A stretch of DNA of 64,000 nt from Colwellia sp. C1TZA3 (GTDB taxonomy: Bacteria; Pseudomonadota; Gammaproteobacteria; Enterobacterales; Alteromonadaceae). Shown one piece after another: positions 20,420 to 31,106 of the stretch (position 1 is its first letter; the number at the start of each line of letters is the position of its first letter). The translations under genes were made by a program, and so were the position numbers. Below the pieces are notes generated by a model. The model did not search any database, was not told the DNA's origin, and saw nothing but the letters and a program-made list of their open reading frames with translations. The stretch spans positions 51,390-115,389 of the forward strand of contig NZ_VOLS01000003.1 in the NCBI RefSeq assembly GCF_007954265.1. Reading direction: 5' to 3'.

Positions 20420-23040
20420 ATACATCATCATTAATTCCAGAAAAATACAGTGAGGCTCTTGCCGTTAGTGCCCCTTCATTAAGCAGTGCACAAGTATGTT
20501 TACTGAGTAATGAGTTTCTTCAGTGGCAAAAAGAGCAGTTTCCCATTAGTGAAGTTACCTCGCTTGTCGCCGCAAGGGCCTTTTATGTTGATTTGATTTT
20601 AACTAAGCTTTGGTGTCAACATCATTTGGATGAATTTCAAATTAGTTTGGTTGCTGTTGGCGGTTATGGTCGTAAAGAGCTTCATCCCTATTCAGATGTT
20701 GATATTCTATTAATTACCAAAAATGTCATAGCAGATGACCTAGCCGAAAAAATATCAGCTTTTATTACCCAGCTTTGGGATGTAAAACTGGATTTAGGCC
20801 ATAGTGTTCGCAGCATAAAAGAATGCCTGAACCAAGCAATTGACGACGTTACCATCGCGACCAACCTGATGGAATTACGACAAATTTGCGGTAATAAAGC
20901 CTTGGTATCTCAATTACAGCCCTTGTTGATTGAAGATATATTCTGGACCTCTGAAAAGTTCTTTATTGCTAAGCGCAATGAACAATATCAACGCCATCAA
21001 CAATACCATGGTGCCTCTTATACGCTTGAACCTAATTTAAAAGCTAACCCTGGTGGTTTACGTGATATTCAAACCATTGGCTGGGTGGCCAAACGCCATT
21101 TTATGGCGGATACGCTTGAACAACTGATTGACCATCACTACCTCACCACGAATGAATTTTTTGAACTACTTGAGTGTCAAGATTATTTATGGCGTATGCG
21201 CTGTGCATTACACTTTATCGCTGGCCGTAATGAAAACCGCTTACTGTTTGACTATCAGGCCGACGTTGCCGAGTTAATGGGTTTTGGCGATGGTGGTAAG
21301 CTGGCTATCGAACGGATGATGAAGCGATTTTTCCGCATTATCTCGCGTGTTTCAGAGTTAAATGGCATGCTATTGCAGCATTTTGAATATGCTATTTTAA
21401 ACGAAAAAAAGCACAGTAAAAAAATAATCCTTAATGATGACTTCGTCATTATCGATGGTAAAATCAAGGTCTGTAATAAGCGGGTTTTTACCCGTTCAAC
21501 CATGATCATGGAAATGTTTTTACTGATTGCTCAACATAAAGAAATTACCGACTTACATCCTGAAACTTTACGCTTAATGCGTAATGCTCGACGGCGCTTA
21601 GTATCAGGTATGATTGACTATGCCCGCTGCCGCGAAATATTTATCGCCTTAATAAAACACCCTCGCGGTTTAGGTTTAGCGTTTACGCTTATGCACCGCC
21701 ATTCAATTATTGGTGCTTACTTACCGCTGTGGCGCAATATTGTTGGCCAAATGCAGTTTGATTTATTTCATGCCTACTCTGTTGACGAGCATAGTTTTCG
21801 TTTATTGAAAAATTTGTATCGTTTTAGCCAAGTAAAACATAATCATCAATACCCCTTATGCAGCAAAATTGTTCAACGTGTACGTAAACCTGAGCTATTA
21901 TATCTTGCCGGTATATTTCATGACATTGCGAAAGGTCGTGGTGGTGATCATGCAAAACTTGGTGCGATTGACGCATTAAACTTTGCTAAAATCCACAAAC
22001 TAGGTGATCACGATGGTCGAATGATCGCTTGGTTAGTAGAAAAGCATTTATTAATGTCAGTGACTGCTCAACGCAGAGATATATCTGATCCTGAGGTAAT
22101 TAAGACTTTTGGCGCGATTGTACGAGACGAAGCTCACCTAGACTATTTATATTGTTTAACTGTCGCTGACATGCGTGCCACCAACGAAAGTTTATGGAAT
22201 AGTTGGAAAGCTAATTTACTGGAAGATTTATATTATAGTACTAAACGAGCCTTTAGACGTGGTCTTGAAAAACCAGTAGATTTAAGAGCAAAAATTAGAG
22301 AGAATCAGCAACAAGCGATTGAAATTTTAAAAGTAGAATCACTCGATCAAGTCAGCTTAAAGCAGTTATGGAAAGAGTTTAAAGCCGATTACTTTTTGCG
22401 CTATTCACCTGAACAAATTGCTTGGCATTCTAAGCATATTTTGTCGCACAACAAAGTTAAGCCACTGGTTATTATTAGTCCAAAACCTTATCGTGGCGGT
22501 ACAGAGGTGTTTGTTTATACCAAAGATAAACCTAATATATTTTTCAATATTGTCTCGTTGCTTGGTGCAAAAAAACTCTCTATTCATGATGCTAAAATCA
22601 CCACCAATAAATCTGGCTTCACTGCCAACACCTTTGTAGTGTTGGATAATCGCAATAAAGCTATCAATGATAGTGCTAGATCCCTAAGCATAGCGCGTTC
22701 ATTAAGCATTAAACTAGCGTCAAAAGAAATACGTATTAAGCCTAAGCCTTTGGCGAAGCGCTTTCGCCAATTTAAAGTACCAACTCATGTCAGTTTTATA
22801 GACGGTACGGCAAGAAATCGCACAATATTAGAAATAGTCGCTTTAGATCACCCTGGCTTATTAGCTAATATTGCCACGATTTTTCAAAAATGTAACATAC
22901 AAATACATTCAGCTAAAATCACTACCTTTGGCGAAAAAGCTGAGGATGTTTTTACCATTTCAAATAATGACAATCAAATACTAACCGCAGAGCAAAAAAA
23001 CACATTAGAAGCTATGCTTTGCGCTGATAGTCACCGATAA
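20413..23040 (+). CDS. glnD: Bifunctional PII uridylyltransferase/uridylyl-removing enzyme
   Basis: Nitrogen sensor that uridylylates PII proteins (GlnB/GlnK) when glutamine is low and deuridylylates them when it is high. The 875-residue protein has, in order, a nucleotidyltransferase domain ([19 protein letters not shown] at residues 82-100 with the catalytic S-D-x-D), a linker, an HD domain ([18 protein letters not shown] near residue 500) and two C-terminal ACT domains ([15 protein letters not shown] and [16 protein letters not shown]). There is no in-frame ATG near the start; TTG at 20413 or 20416 is used in this call. It lies between map and dapD. Confidence 0.93.
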   Translation: MLNTSSLIPEKYSEALAVSAPSLSSAQVCLLSNEFLQWQKEQFPISEVTSLVAARAFYVDLILTKLWCQHHLDEFQISLVAVGGYGRKELHPYSDVDILLITKNVIADDLAEKISAFITQLWDVKLDLGHSVRSIKECLNQAIDDVTIATNLMELRQICGNKALVSQLQPLLIEDIFWTSEKFFIAKRNEQYQRHQQYHGASYTLEPNLKANPGGLRDIQTIGWVAKRHFMADTLEQLIDHHYLTTNEFFELLECQDYLWRMRCALHFIAGRNENRLLFDYQADVAELMGFGDGGKLAIERMMKRFFRIISRVSELNGMLLQHFEYAILNEKKHSKKIILNDDFVIIDGKIKVCNKRVFTRSTMIMEMFLLIAQHKEITDLHPETLRLMRNARRRLVSGMIDYARCREIFIALIKHPRGLGLAFTLMHRHSIIGAYLPLWRNIVGQMQFDLFHAYSVDEHSFRLLKNLYRFSQVKHNHQYPLCSKIVQRVRKPELLYLAGIFHDIAKGRGGDHAKLGAIDALNFAKIHKLGDHDGRMIAWLVEKHLLMSVTAQRRDISDPEVIKTFGAIVRDEAHLDYLYCLTVADMRATNESLWNSWKANLLEDLYYSTKRAFRRGLEKPVDLRAKIRENQQQAIEILKVESLDQVSLKQLWKEFKADYFLRYSPEQIAWHSKHILSHNKVKPLVIISPKPYRGGTEVFVYTKDKPNIFFNIVSLLGAKKLSIHDAKITTNKSGFTANTFVVLDNRNKAINDSARSLSIARSLSIKLASKEIRIKPKPLAKRFRQFKVPTHVSFIDGTARNRTILEIVALDHPGLLANIATIFQKCNIQIHSAKITTFGEKAEDVFTISNNDNQILTAEQKNTLEAMLCADSHR

Positions 23041-23070
23041 ACTTTATCCAATTAATCTTAGGAATTTTTG

Positions 23071-23901
23071 ATGTTAGCATTACAAACAATTATTGAACAA
23101 GCGTTCGAAGAACGTATGAATATTACGCCTGCCAGTGTATCTTCTGAGGTAAAAAAAGCGGTATTAGATGCACTAGCGGCATTAAATAATGGTTCAGCAC
23201 GCGTTGCAGAAAAAATTGCCGATGAATGGGTTGTACACCAATGGCTAAAAAAAGCGGTGTTGCTTTCATTTAGAATTTGGGATAACGAAGTTATAGACGG
23301 CGCAGAAAGCACCTTTTTTGATAAAGTTCCGATGAAGTATACTGATTACACCCATGAAGATTTTGTTGCTGATGGTGTCAGAGTTGTACCTGGAGCTTCA
23401 GTGCGTACCGGTAGTTATATTGGCAAAAATGTGGTGGTCATGCCAAGCTTTGTTAACATTGGTGCCTATGTCGATGAAGGCTGTATGGTAGACGCTTGGG
23501 CGACGGTTGGCTCTTGTGCACAGATTGGCAAAAACGTACATTTATCTGGCGGCGTTGGTATTGGTGGCGTACTTGAACCACTACAGGCAGGACCAACCAT
23601 CATTGAAGACAATTGCTTTATTGGTGCTCGCTCAGAAATTGTAGAAGGCGTTGTGGTTGAAGAAGGTGCAGTTATTTCAATGGGCGTTTATATCGGTCAA
23701 AGTACGCGTATTTATGACCGAGAAACTGGTGAAGTGCACTACGGTCGAGTACCAGCGGGCTCAGTTGTGGTACCCGGTAACCTACCATCAAAATGTGGTA
23801 CCTATAGCTTATATGCAGCGATAATTGTTAAAAAAGTTGATGCAAAAACACGTGCTAAAGTAGGTATTAATGCCTTACTTCGCTCGGTATCTGAAGAGTA
23901 A
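23071..23901 (+). CDS. dapD: Tetrahydrodipicolinate N-succinyltransferase
   Basis: Succinylates tetrahydrodipicolinate in the succinylase branch of lysine and meso-diaminopimelate synthesis. The ATG at 23071 gives 276 residues and has an AGGA site 9 bp upstream, so I prefer it to the in-frame TTG just before. The N-terminal helical domain (residues 1-100) is followed by a left-handed beta helix of hexapeptide repeats ([21 protein letters not shown], split here as IGKNVV and [10 protein letters not shown]) and the C-terminal [15 protein letters not shown] segment. It follows glnD after 30 bp, the common map-glnD-dapD order. Confidence 0.96.
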   Translation: MLALQTIIEQAFEERMNITPASVSSEVKKAVLDALAALNNGSARVAEKIADEWVVHQWLKKAVLLSFRIWDNEVIDGAESTFFDKVPMKYTDYTHEDFVADGVRVVPGASVRTGSYIGKNVVVMPSFVNIGAYVDEGCMVDAWATVGSCAQIGKNVHLSGGVGIGGVLEPLQAGPTIIEDNCFIGARSEIVEGVVVEEGAVISMGVYIGQSTRIYDRETGEVHYGRVPAGSVVVPGNLPSKCGTYSLYAAIIVKKVDAKTRAKVGINALLRSVSEE

Positions 23902-23928
23902 TTTTCTGCTTTAATTTTTAACCTTAAC

Positions 23929-23962
23929 TTGTGTAGTGTCGTTAAGTACTCTACACAAATTT
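23929..23962 (+). terminator. Probable terminator after dapD
   Basis: Stem TTGTGTAG (23929-23936) with CTACACAA (23951-23958), a 14-nt loop, followed by ATTTAAT. The loop is large and the T tract short, so this is moderate evidence. Confidence 0.55.
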
Positions 23963-24237
23963 AATCTAAATATTATACTGTTTAAATAAATGCTATTTTT
24001 AACATATTGATTCTAAAATATATTTACCAAATAAACTTTCTAAAACGCCCTCACCATAATAAAACCAATATTATTAAATAAACTTTTAAATTAAAAAATT
24101 CATCAATAGATCAACACATTAAAGAGTCAGGCAAAAAAGTCAGATAATTTAGCCTCTCAAAATTAGGATTGGTTTAACCTTTGTTGCTATAACTTTTACA
24201 ACGATAACCTTTGCAATGATGAAGCTAAGTACACTTA

Positions 24238-24394
24238 TACCAATCCCATTAAGTTATTGCTCACTTGTACTAGTTAAAATAGCTCAATGCTGTGTTGCTC
24301 TCACTCCCAATAGCCAGCTATTGCTCAATCGAGCGCCTTACCTTGAGTTATTTTTCCTGCGCACAACAAGATCACAAACTTAATGGAACGGGTA
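24238..24394 (+). mobile_element. Family A repeat, copy A1 (157 bp, MITE-like)
   Basis: Starts TACCAATCCCATTAAGTT and ends in AACTTAATGGAACGGGTA, which are near-perfect terminal inverted repeats. It is flanked by TTA on both sides (24235-24237 and 24395-24397), a 3-bp target duplication. The interior is a nested fold-back, for example CAATAGC-CA-GCTATTG and AAAATAGCTCAA pairing with TTGAGTTATTTT. No coding capacity. Almost identical to A2. Confidence 0.85.
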
Positions 24395-24453
24395 TTAGTT
24401 ATCACCAACACTATGAAAAAATCACTACTAAAAACAGATGCAAAAGGCTCTTA

Positions 24454-24610
24454 TACCAATCCCATTAAGTTATTGCTCACTTGTACTAGTTAAAATAGCT
24501 CAAGGCTGTGTTGCTCTCACTCCCAATAGCCAGCTATTGCTCAATCGAGCGCCTTACCTTGAGTTATTTTTCCTGCGCACAACAAGATCACAAACTTAAT
24601 GGAACGGGTA
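24454..24610 (+). mobile_element. Family A repeat, copy A2 (157 bp, MITE-like)
   Basis: Same orientation and nearly the same sequence as A1, which ends about 60 bp to the left. Flanking TTA at 24451-24453 and 24611-24613. The unrelated sequence on both sides shows two independent insertions rather than a duplication of one locus. Confidence 0.85.
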
Positions 24611-24980
24611 TTAGACAACGAGTCTATTAAACCTATTCCTGGTAATACCTAGCGGATTGTAGGCAGCAAATCAGCCCGAATAACCACAAAAAAACAACAG
24701 GTTTTATTGGTTATGATTAAATAAAAACTGCACACTCCCTCACTTAGTAGAGACAAACTCTTTCACTGAATCATTGAATTAATTCACCTGAGATAAAATC
24801 AATATTGCCTTATGCTAAATTTATAGCTGAATTGTTTTTTTTAATGGTAAGACTACAAGCATATGTTAAGCTTGGTAAAATTTATAGCAAACATATCTTA
24901 GAAGCTGGTTATAAAAAGGTTTTATTGTCAAATCGCCGTAACAGCAAAGTCTACAGAAAACTTACCCATAGGATCAATTG

Positions 24981-26891
24981 ATGAGATTTTTAAATACCCT
25001 TTCTATCCGATCTAAACTGGTGGTTGCCATGTTAATGGCCGTTGTCATATCTACTAGCATTGTTGGGTTTGTCGGTCATTCAAAAGCTAAAGAGCTACTC
25101 ATTTCTCGACTACAACATTCCGATTTACCAAACCTTCTGCTGCGCGTTCGCAATGCTGTGGATGGAGAAATTTCGGAAATGAAAGTGCTAACAAAATCAA
25201 TTGCAACAAACCCGTTTTTGCTGGATTGGATAAAGTCTGGTGCGAGTGCAGAAAATGATGCTAACGTTATAAAAATGCTAGATAAGATAGCTAAAGATAA
25301 CAATTTGAGTAATGCATCCTTTGCCGATCGAAAAACAGCTAAATATTGGAACCAAGATGGGTTTCTTCGTGTACTTAAAAATGACAATCTTGATGGTTGG
25401 TTTTTTGAGTTCACTAATGGCAACAAAGAAGAGTCAGCGAGTACTTACGCATACCCTAATGGTAATGTCGATGTGTTTATCAACTATCAACAGCTTGATG
25501 GGCGAGGTATATCAGGATTATCAAAGTCATTTAATGACATGGTCAGTTACTTAAACAGCTTTAAAATTGAAGAATCTGGCTTTGTTTATCTTGTTGATAA
25601 TTCAGGATTAGTAAAAATCCATCAAGATAAGGAAAAAAGTGATAAAACAAAACTAACTGATCTTTATAATAATATAAACCCTCAAATCCTTTTATCCGAA
25701 AAAGAGTTCGCATTCCAAGAAACCGAAAACTTAATCATTGCAACAAGCTATATCTCAAGCCTTGGCTGGTATGTGGTGGCAGAAGTGCCAAAAGCTGAAC
25801 TTTACTTAGCGTTAAACGAATCTCGAAATTATATGCTTATATGGTTTGGTATTATTGTTGTTGTGTTTATTTTTATCAGTATCATTTTAGCAAAGAGCTT
25901 AACCAAACCTATTAATGATCTTGCAGGAGTATTCAAAGAGTTGGGTGATGGAGAAGGCGATCTTAGTTACCGACTAAGTGAGAGCGGCAGTGATGAAGTA
26001 TCGCGTTTGGCTCATGGCTTTAACACCTTTATCAATAAAATACACTCTGTGGTTAATGATGTCTCTACAACATCGAAAGATGTTCGCCAAGCAGCTATCA
26101 AAGTTTCCCAAGATGCAGAGCGGTCAAGATTAGATGCCGAGAGTCAGCGTGATATTGCAACACAAGTTGCAACAGCCATTAGTCAAATGGGTTCAACCAT
26201 CACCGAAATTGCCGCAAATGCGGCGCATGCAGCAGACTCAACAAGTGAAGCAACAACTCAAGCTAAGAATGCACAAATTGTTGTTAAAGATTCTACTGAA
26301 AATATTTATCAGATGGCACAGAAGATGGAGTCAGTATCGACTACCATTGAATCATTAGCTAATAAGAGCACGTCAATTGGTAGTGTTCTCGACGTTATTC
26401 GTGCTATTTCGGAGCAAACAAATTTGCTTGCCTTAAATGCTGCTATTGAGGCAGCTCGTGCTGGTGAACAAGGTCGTGGTTTTGCTGTTGTAGCTGATGA
26501 AGTACGAAACTTAGCGAAGCGCACTAGTGAGGCAACAGATGAAATCAATAAAATGATTAACCTGCTGCAAGCGGAGTCTAAACGAGCGGTAGATGGTATA
26601 AGAGAAAGTAAAGAGACAGCTGAAATTGGGGTAACTGATGCTCAGCAGACCACAGAGGCACTTAATGAAATTGTTGTAAATATTCAACAAGTTTCAGATC
26701 TAAATACTCAGGTTGCCACAGCAACAGAGGAGCAAGCGGCTGTCGTTGGTGAAATTAATACTCATGTGCATGCGATTAGTGATAGTACAGAAAATAGTGC
26801 ACAAATATCAACCCGTATAGCCTCTTCAAGTGAGTCGCTAACAGCAATAGCAATGAACCTAGATAGCTTAGTAGAACGGTTTAAAGTGTGA
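24981..26891 (+). CDS. Methyl-accepting chemotaxis protein with periplasmic Cache domain
   Basis: Chemoreceptor of 636 residues, using the ATG at 24981 (TAGGAT upstream) and not the adjacent in-frame TTG. A first transmembrane helix (about residues 12-32) is followed by a periplasmic ligand-binding region of about 250 residues with a Cache-like C-terminal part ([16 protein letters not shown]), a second helix near residue 285, a HAMP domain ([20 protein letters not shown]) and a signalling coiled coil. The hairpin tip reads [20 protein letters not shown], the CheA/CheW contact. Ligand unknown. It is monocistronic between repeats. Confidence 0.93.
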   Translation: MRFLNTLSIRSKLVVAMLMAVVISTSIVGFVGHSKAKELLISRLQHSDLPNLLLRVRNAVDGEISEMKVLTKSIATNPFLLDWIKSGASAENDANVIKMLDKIAKDNNLSNASFADRKTAKYWNQDGFLRVLKNDNLDGWFFEFTNGNKEESASTYAYPNGNVDVFINYQQLDGRGISGLSKSFNDMVSYLNSFKIEESGFVYLVDNSGLVKIHQDKEKSDKTKLTDLYNNINPQILLSEKEFAFQETENLIIATSYISSLGWYVVAEVPKAELYLALNESRNYMLIWFGIIVVVFIFISIILAKSLTKPINDLAGVFKELGDGEGDLSYRLSESGSDEVSRLAHGFNTFINKIHSVVNDVSTTSKDVRQAAIKVSQDAERSRLDAESQRDIATQVATAISQMGSTITEIAANAAHAADSTSEATTQAKNAQIVVKDSTENIYQMAQKMESVSTTIESLANKSTSIGSVLDVIRAISEQTNLLALNAAIEAARAGEQGRGFAVVADEVRNLAKRTSEATDEINKMINLLQAESKRAVDGIRESKETAEIGVTDAQQTTEALNEIVVNIQQVSDLNTQVATATEEQAAVVGEINTHVHAISDSTENSAQISTRIASSSESLTAIAMNLDSLVERFKV

Positions 26892-26999
26892 GAAAAAGTT
26901 TAATTACTAGTCGCAATATATAAGCGGAATATAAAAATTAGGGGAACTAACCATCTATATTGTTATAGAACCGTTAGCGCCAGAGAATATATCGATTAA

Positions 27000-27159
27000 T
27001 ACCAATTTGATTAATTAAGTGTTCTACTTTTTCATGAGGAAAAATGGATAAATACAAGGCATAAAATTTAATAAGTAGTTATTCACCTTATAAATTTTAT
27101 AACGCTGTAGTTATTCATTTTAACCATTAAAAATGAGCAGGTAATTAATCAACTTGGTA
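27000..27159 (+). mobile_element. Family B repeat, copy B1 (160 bp, MITE-like)
   Basis: Begins TACCAATTTGATTAATTAAG and ends TTAATCAACTTGGTA, forming imperfect terminal inverted repeats. It is flanked by TAA at 26997-26999 and 27160-27162. AT-rich interior with the near-palindrome TTATAAATTTTATAA. No coding capacity. Confidence 0.82.
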
Positions 27160-27160
27160 T

Positions 27161-27192
27161 AATGCCCATTATCATTGATGATAGTGGGCATT
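27161..27192 (-). terminator. Hairpin downstream of truC
   Basis: AATGCCCATTATCA and TGATAGTGGGCATT pair over 14 positions with a single mismatch or wobble and a 4-nt loop, directly beside copy B1. No T tract follows on either strand. By position it could end truC mRNA. Confidence 0.45.
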
Positions 27193-27307
27193 AACGTGAC
27201 CTAATTAGGCTAAATATTGCAAGACAAAGGCTAAGCCATTGAAATTAACATACCCGTGATTACTTAGTTTCAAACAAATAATACATCACAACTTTCAACG
27301 CTAGACT

Positions 27308-28060
27308 TTACCATTCAAAAGCATTAAATATTTGCTGCCATTGTTCATCAAACTCAGCTTCAATTAGCATCTCTAATCCTGTAATAGGGTGAGTAAACTC
27401 CACCTGTTTAGCAATTAACATTAGCCGCTTAAAGCCAAAGTGTTCACCAAAAAATGGGTTCTGCTTATTGTCACCATAGTTTATATCACCAATGATAGGG
27501 TGGCGTAAGTGAGCCAAATGTCGACGAATTTGGTGACGGCGTCCAGTATGGGGCTGACATTTAATTAACGAGTATCGTACGCTTGTATACTTGCCTAATG
27601 GTAGCTGCAATGAAGCGATAGCTACTGATTTATAAAATGTTTCTGCACTTTGCGCTTCCTTATCACGACTAACATTTTTATCGCCTAAATCATCAAGTTT
27701 TTCTTTTAATGGGTGATCAATAACACCTTCATTTAACAAATGTCCGCGCGTTAAGGCAAAATAAGTTTTATTTATCTTTCTTTCACTAAATGCTTGCCCC
27801 ATTAAGCGAGCGACATCTTGCGTTAAAGCAAATAATAAAACACCTGAGGTTGGCCTATCAAGTCGATGTAATGGGTAAACATACTGGCCAATTTGATCAC
27901 GAATAAGCTGTAAGGCAAAGTAAATTTCATCTTTGTCCATAAAACTTCGATGGACAAAGAGTCCCGGGGGTTTATCAACAGCCACAAGATATTCATCTTG
28001 ATATAAAATTTTTAATAGTGGTTTATCAACAATTACCCTACCGGCACTTTTAATGGTCAT
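27308..28060 (-). CDS. truC: tRNA pseudouridine(65) synthase TruC
   Basis: Converts U65 in the acceptor stem region of some tRNAs to pseudouridine. The 250-residue RluA-family protein has the N-terminal VAVDKPPGLFVHRSF motif, the catalytic motif HRLDRPTSGVLLFAL with the essential aspartate, and CQPHTGRRHQIRRHLAHLRH followed by HPIIGDINYGD. The DRPTSG form and the spacing after VAVDKP fit TruC better than RluC or RluD. In related bacteria it is near yqcC, syd or the DUF3549 gene; here DUF3549 is divergent from it across a repeat. Confidence 0.9.
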   Translation of the reverse strand: MTIKSAGRVIVDKPLLKILYQDEYLVAVDKPPGLFVHRSFMDKDEIYFALQLIRDQIGQYVYPLHRLDRPTSGVLLFALTQDVARLMGQAFSERKINKTYFALTRGHLLNEGVIDHPLKEKLDDLGDKNVSRDKEAQSAETFYKSVAIASLQLPLGKYTSVRYSLIKCQPHTGRRHQIRRHLAHLRHPIIGDINYGDNKQNPFFGEHFGFKRLMLIAKQVEFTHPITGLEMLIEAEFDEQWQQIFNAFEW

Positions 28061-28092
28061 GTTAATTAATTATTCTCTCTCACATTAACTTA

Positions 28093-28249
28093 TACCAATC
28101 CCATTAAGTTATTGCTCACTTGTACTAGTTAAAATAGCTCAAGGCTGTGTTGCTCTCACTCCCAATAGCCAGCTATTGCTCAATCGAGCGCCTTACCTTG
28201 AGTTATTTTTTCTGCGCACAACAAGATCACAAACTTAATGGAACTGGTA
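28093..28249 (+). mobile_element. Family A repeat, copy A3 (157 bp, MITE-like)
   Basis: Same orientation as A1 and A2, with a single-base change in the TTTTTTCTGCGC part and GGAACTGGTA at the end. TTA flanks at 28090-28092 and 28250-28252. It sits between the divergent truC and DUF3549 genes, so it is in a promoter region. Confidence 0.85.
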
Positions 28250-28252
28250 TTA

Positions 28253-28611
28253 TATTGTCCAAGACAATCTGGTCGATACTTTACTGGCCAAATCATCAAT
28301 ATTGATTGTCACTATATTATTGTTATTAATGGCTCTATAAAAATAGTACTTGGACGATTTAACTGTCAAAATACTATTTTATCCTGTTAAATTTAATACT
28401 AGCTTTAATAACTCCACAGCACAGCTACTTTAAGTGCTAAATATAAATTGTGCAGTAAAAACTTTATTGATAAAGGCTAATAATCGCTACCATTACCCAA
28501 AATAACAGGATAAAGATTAACGGTGGAGTTAAAGCGGCGATATCTCTATAATGTTAAGCTATAACAACGCCTAGGCACTTATCTAAAATTTTAATAGCGA
28601 CAGTAGATTCT
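28253..28611. other. Spacer upstream of the DUF3549 gene
   Basis: About 360 bp, AT-rich, without a credible reading frame. It probably carries the promoter of the DUF3549-DUF3301 pair, which I could not define. Confidence 0.4.
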
Positions 28612-29652
28612 ATGAGCATAACTTCGGACACTATTTCTTCAATTTCAGCATTACTAAACTTATCAGATTCTCAATATTGTATTTACGACATCGGTCGTCG
28701 CGTAGATAAAATATCAATAGAGCAGTTTGACAAAATTGAAGCGGCACAAATGCCCTACCCCTTTCCAATCCAAGGTCATGCACTAATTGCCATTGCATTT
28801 TGGCAAAAGCAATCTACCAGTTCCTACTTATGGTTTGTCAAACTACCATTAGATGAACGAGGTTTACTAAATCAAGGCGCTCGGAATCATTTTATTGCCA
28901 TTATTATTGAAGCCTTAGGTGAAAACCTTACGGTGAATCCCACTGAGCAACAAGAAGCGTTATTGAAAAAAAATCCTTACCACTTTACACCAGCCCAATA
29001 TAAATTAGCTGCGATAAATAGCGTTGTCTCAACATCTCTTGAACAAGCCGCTAGTAAGTTTTATGCACCTGCACAACGTTACTTATCAGGCGTCAACGGA
29101 TGGGAAGCTTGGCAAGATGTTGGCGTGCAAGGTTTATCTGACTTTGCCTTTCGACTCAACGAAGCTAACAATAGTGAAGTTTTAACAAATGCCTTAAATT
29201 CTTTGCCTGAACAAGTGCTTGTACCCTTATGTTCTGCGCTAGAAAACGTTAGCTTACCTGCTGACGTTATTAAGCAAATAACGCTACGCTTTCAACAAGC
29301 GCAAACCAATAACAACCAAATTGTCACCATCGCGTTGTTACGTGCGCTTGCATCGAGTACACAGCACCCTGATAGTAAAAGCTTTCTAAGCACTTTAATG
29401 ACCAATACCGCTTTAGATGAAGACACACTAATTATTATTGCCGGTCGTTTATGGCCAATATTAAGTACAGAAAAAACCCTTTTTATCTACTTAGAGCATT
29501 TAATAAAAGATAATGATAACGCCTTATTTTCGGCAATATTTAAAGATTTAGTTGCAATACCCATGATACGCCCCGTACTATTGCAAGCTATTCGTTCACC
29601 AAAGCGCAGCCCTGATTTGGCCCAAGCCATTGGCATGCTTTTTAAACTGTAG
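28612..29652 (+). CDS. DUF3549 family protein
   Basis: A 346-residue cytoplasmic protein of unknown function. The N-terminal part (SDSQYCIYDIGRRVDKIS, then PYPFPIQGHALIAIAFWQ) and the middle segment LWFVKLPLDERGLLNQGARNHF agree with my memory of the DUF3549 family, which is found in Shewanella, Vibrio and relatives beside truC. The second half is all-helical and repeat-like, resembling HEAT-type helical pairs. No catalytic motif is visible. It is followed 8 bp later by a DUF3301 gene, so the two are likely co-expressed. Confidence 0.8.
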   Translation: MSITSDTISSISALLNLSDSQYCIYDIGRRVDKISIEQFDKIEAAQMPYPFPIQGHALIAIAFWQKQSTSSYLWFVKLPLDERGLLNQGARNHFIAIIIEALGENLTVNPTEQQEALLKKNPYHFTPAQYKLAAINSVVSTSLEQAASKFYAPAQRYLSGVNGWEAWQDVGVQGLSDFAFRLNEANNSEVLTNALNSLPEQVLVPLCSALENVSLPADVIKQITLRFQQAQTNNNQIVTIALLRALASSTQHPDSKSFLSTLMTNTALDEDTLIIIAGRLWPILSTEKTLFIYLEHLIKDNDNALFSAIFKDLVAIPMIRPVLLQAIRSPKRSPDLAQAIGMLFKL

Positions 29653-29660
29653 GCATTCTC

Positions 29661-29963
29661 ATGGAAAATATTTACTATTTACTTTTTATAGGCTTAGTTT
29701 TTTGGTATTTCGTGTATTTACGAAAAGTTGCTGAATATGCTCGTTCTCATATTGATAAATATTGTCAACAAGAAAATTTGCAATTTTTAGCGATAGCGCG
29801 TTTATCGAGTCGATTTAGATTTTCTAAACGTTTGGGGCCACATTGGCTGAGTAGTTTTGATTTTGAGTTTAGTGGTGATGGTGAGTCTACCTACCATGGT
29901 ACGATGACATTGCGAGGTTATAAACTTGATCATATCGACACCCCCCCTTACCGCGTTAATTAG
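29661..29963 (+). CDS. DUF3301 family membrane-anchored protein
   Basis: A 100-residue protein with one N-terminal transmembrane helix (YYLLFIGLVFWYFVYL) and a cytoplasmic domain with ARLSSRFRFSKRLGPHW and FDFEFSGDGES. This pattern matches the DUF3301 family. It is conserved beside DUF3549 genes; its function is unknown. A terminator follows 30 bp later. Confidence 0.82.
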   Translation: MENIYYLLFIGLVFWYFVYLRKVAEYARSHIDKYCQQENLQFLAIARLSSRFRFSKRLGPHWLSSFDFEFSGDGESTYHGTMTLRGYKLDHIDTPPYRVN

Positions 29964-29993
29964 TACAATGCTGAGTAAATAAGTAGATAAAAG

Positions 29994-30018
29994 AAAAGCG
30001 AGCTTAAGTCGCTTTTTT
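29994..30018 (+). terminator. Intrinsic terminator after DUF3549-DUF3301
   Basis: Stem AAAAGCGA (29994-30001) with TCGCTTTT (30009-30016) and a 7-nt loop, ending in a six-T run. Confidence 0.8.
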
Positions 30019-30705
30019 GATTTAACTAGTTATTCCATTAGCACATTATCCATAGAGGGTCTGCTCACTACATGAATAACCTACGTGTCCTGCAAAGTAT
30101 CCATATTGACCTAAATTAAATAACCCAATACTCTCTTGGAAAATCTCTACTATCAGTGCCACCTAATTGTATTTAGCTAAGCCACTCAATTAAATTTAAC
30201 CGTGCCACAAGATATTTCGATCTTATTGAGTATATTCTAATACTGCTAAGGCACACTTTTGCAATTTTTTAATGACAAAACCATCAATTTCTAAGGTCAG
30301 CTTAGCCACCATAGCCGACACTCAACGTTCAATTTATAACGCTAACTCATTGCGTATAAAAAGCGTTAGCTCTTGTTTTTTTTTTAGGTCAACTGATCGC
30401 TAAAACAAGACACTGATGCTGAACTTAAATGGCTAATTTTTTCTTGCTAGAGCTAGCTCAATCTAATGTCAGCTTTCTGCAAGGATAGTTGACATTAGCA
30501 TATATACTCTAAGGCGCTTTCGCCCCCATAGTGCCATAGAAGTAGGAAATGTATGTCCGCTATATGATCATAGAATTGACCTTCATTTCATCAAATTTAT
30601 TATGCCTTCAGAGCAAATTCAGTATTAAAGTAAATTGGGACATTTTCTCTCCTCACATTTTAACTATTATGAAATCAATAATTTTCCATAAAATTTGCTA
30701 GAGCA
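30019..30705. other. Spacer at the left edge of the metal-resistance island
   Basis: About 690 bp with no credible gene on either strand. It contains a small GGCG-CTTT-CGCC hairpin near 30513-30525 and then the left copy of the island-flanking repeat (30526-30632, listed separately). Confidence 0.5.
30526..30632 (+). repeat. Left copy of a repeat that brackets the metal island
   Basis: About 107 bp that aligns to 39420-39535 at roughly 70 percent by eye. Shared landmarks in order are CATAG-AGTA-GAAAT, TATGTC-GCT-TATGATCATA, TTGACC or CTGACC, TTATGCC and AGTATTAAA. At its centre (30555-30580) is a degenerate form of the 26-bp palindrome that is perfect in the right copy. Confidence 0.6.
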
Positions 30706-31101
30706 TTAATGATCATGATGATGCAATTTTTTCAATATTTCACATTCACCAACAATATCATTTGAACAAGACTTTGCTAACGCATGTAAAGTTGATTCAA
30801 GCAATGATAACTCACTTATAGTTTTACGAACTTTTTCCAGTTGCTCTTCAATAAGTAAGTCTACTTCTCTGCATGATGATGTCCTGTCCACTTGTACTTG
30901 AATCAATATCTTTATCTGCTCAAGAGGAATCTGTAATTCTCGACATCGCCTAATAAAAATCAAACGTTCAACATCGGCTGGGCTGTACTTGCGATACCCA
31001 TTGCTATTACGAGATGCTTTGGGAAGTAAACCAACTTCTTCATAATATCGAATGGTTTTACTAAGTACATTTGTTAATTTAGCTAGTTGATTTATTTTCA
31101 T
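30706..31101 (-). CDS. MerR-family regulator of the CadR/PbrR type
   Basis: Metal-responsive repressor/activator, 131 residues from the ATG at 31099-31101 (MKINQLAKLT); an upstream in-frame start would reach into the operator. The N-terminal winged helix reads SKTIRYYEEVGLLPKASRN, and a dimerisation helix follows. Cysteines at 77, 112 and 120 (TSSCREVD, then SCSNDIVGEC) match the three-cysteine metal site of CadR and PbrR, and the tail HHHDH is also CadR-like. Cd, Pb or Zn are the likely inducers. It is divergent from the CDF-czc genes, whose promoter starts 5 bp from its start codon. Confidence 0.88.
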   Translation of the reverse strand: MKINQLAKLTNVLSKTIRYYEEVGLLPKASRNSNGYRKYSPADVERLIFIRRCRELQIPLEQIKILIQVQVDRTSSCREVDLLIEEQLEKVRKTISELSLLESTLHALAKSCSNDIVGECEILKKLHHHDH

Positions 31102-31106
31102 AACAC

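Larger units (their letters stand above)
23963..24980. other. Spacer between dapD and the chemoreceptor
   Basis: About 1 kb without a gene. It contains two family A repeats (listed separately), and otherwise AT-rich sequence with many short runs of A and T. The promoter of the chemoreceptor gene should lie between 24614 and 24980, but no clear sigma-28 or sigma-70 site was recognised. Confidence 0.5.

Noticed and set aside
24238..24610. A1 and A2 as a composite transposon
   Set aside because: Only about 60 bp without a gene lie between the two copies, and each has its own TTA duplication, so they are independent insertions.
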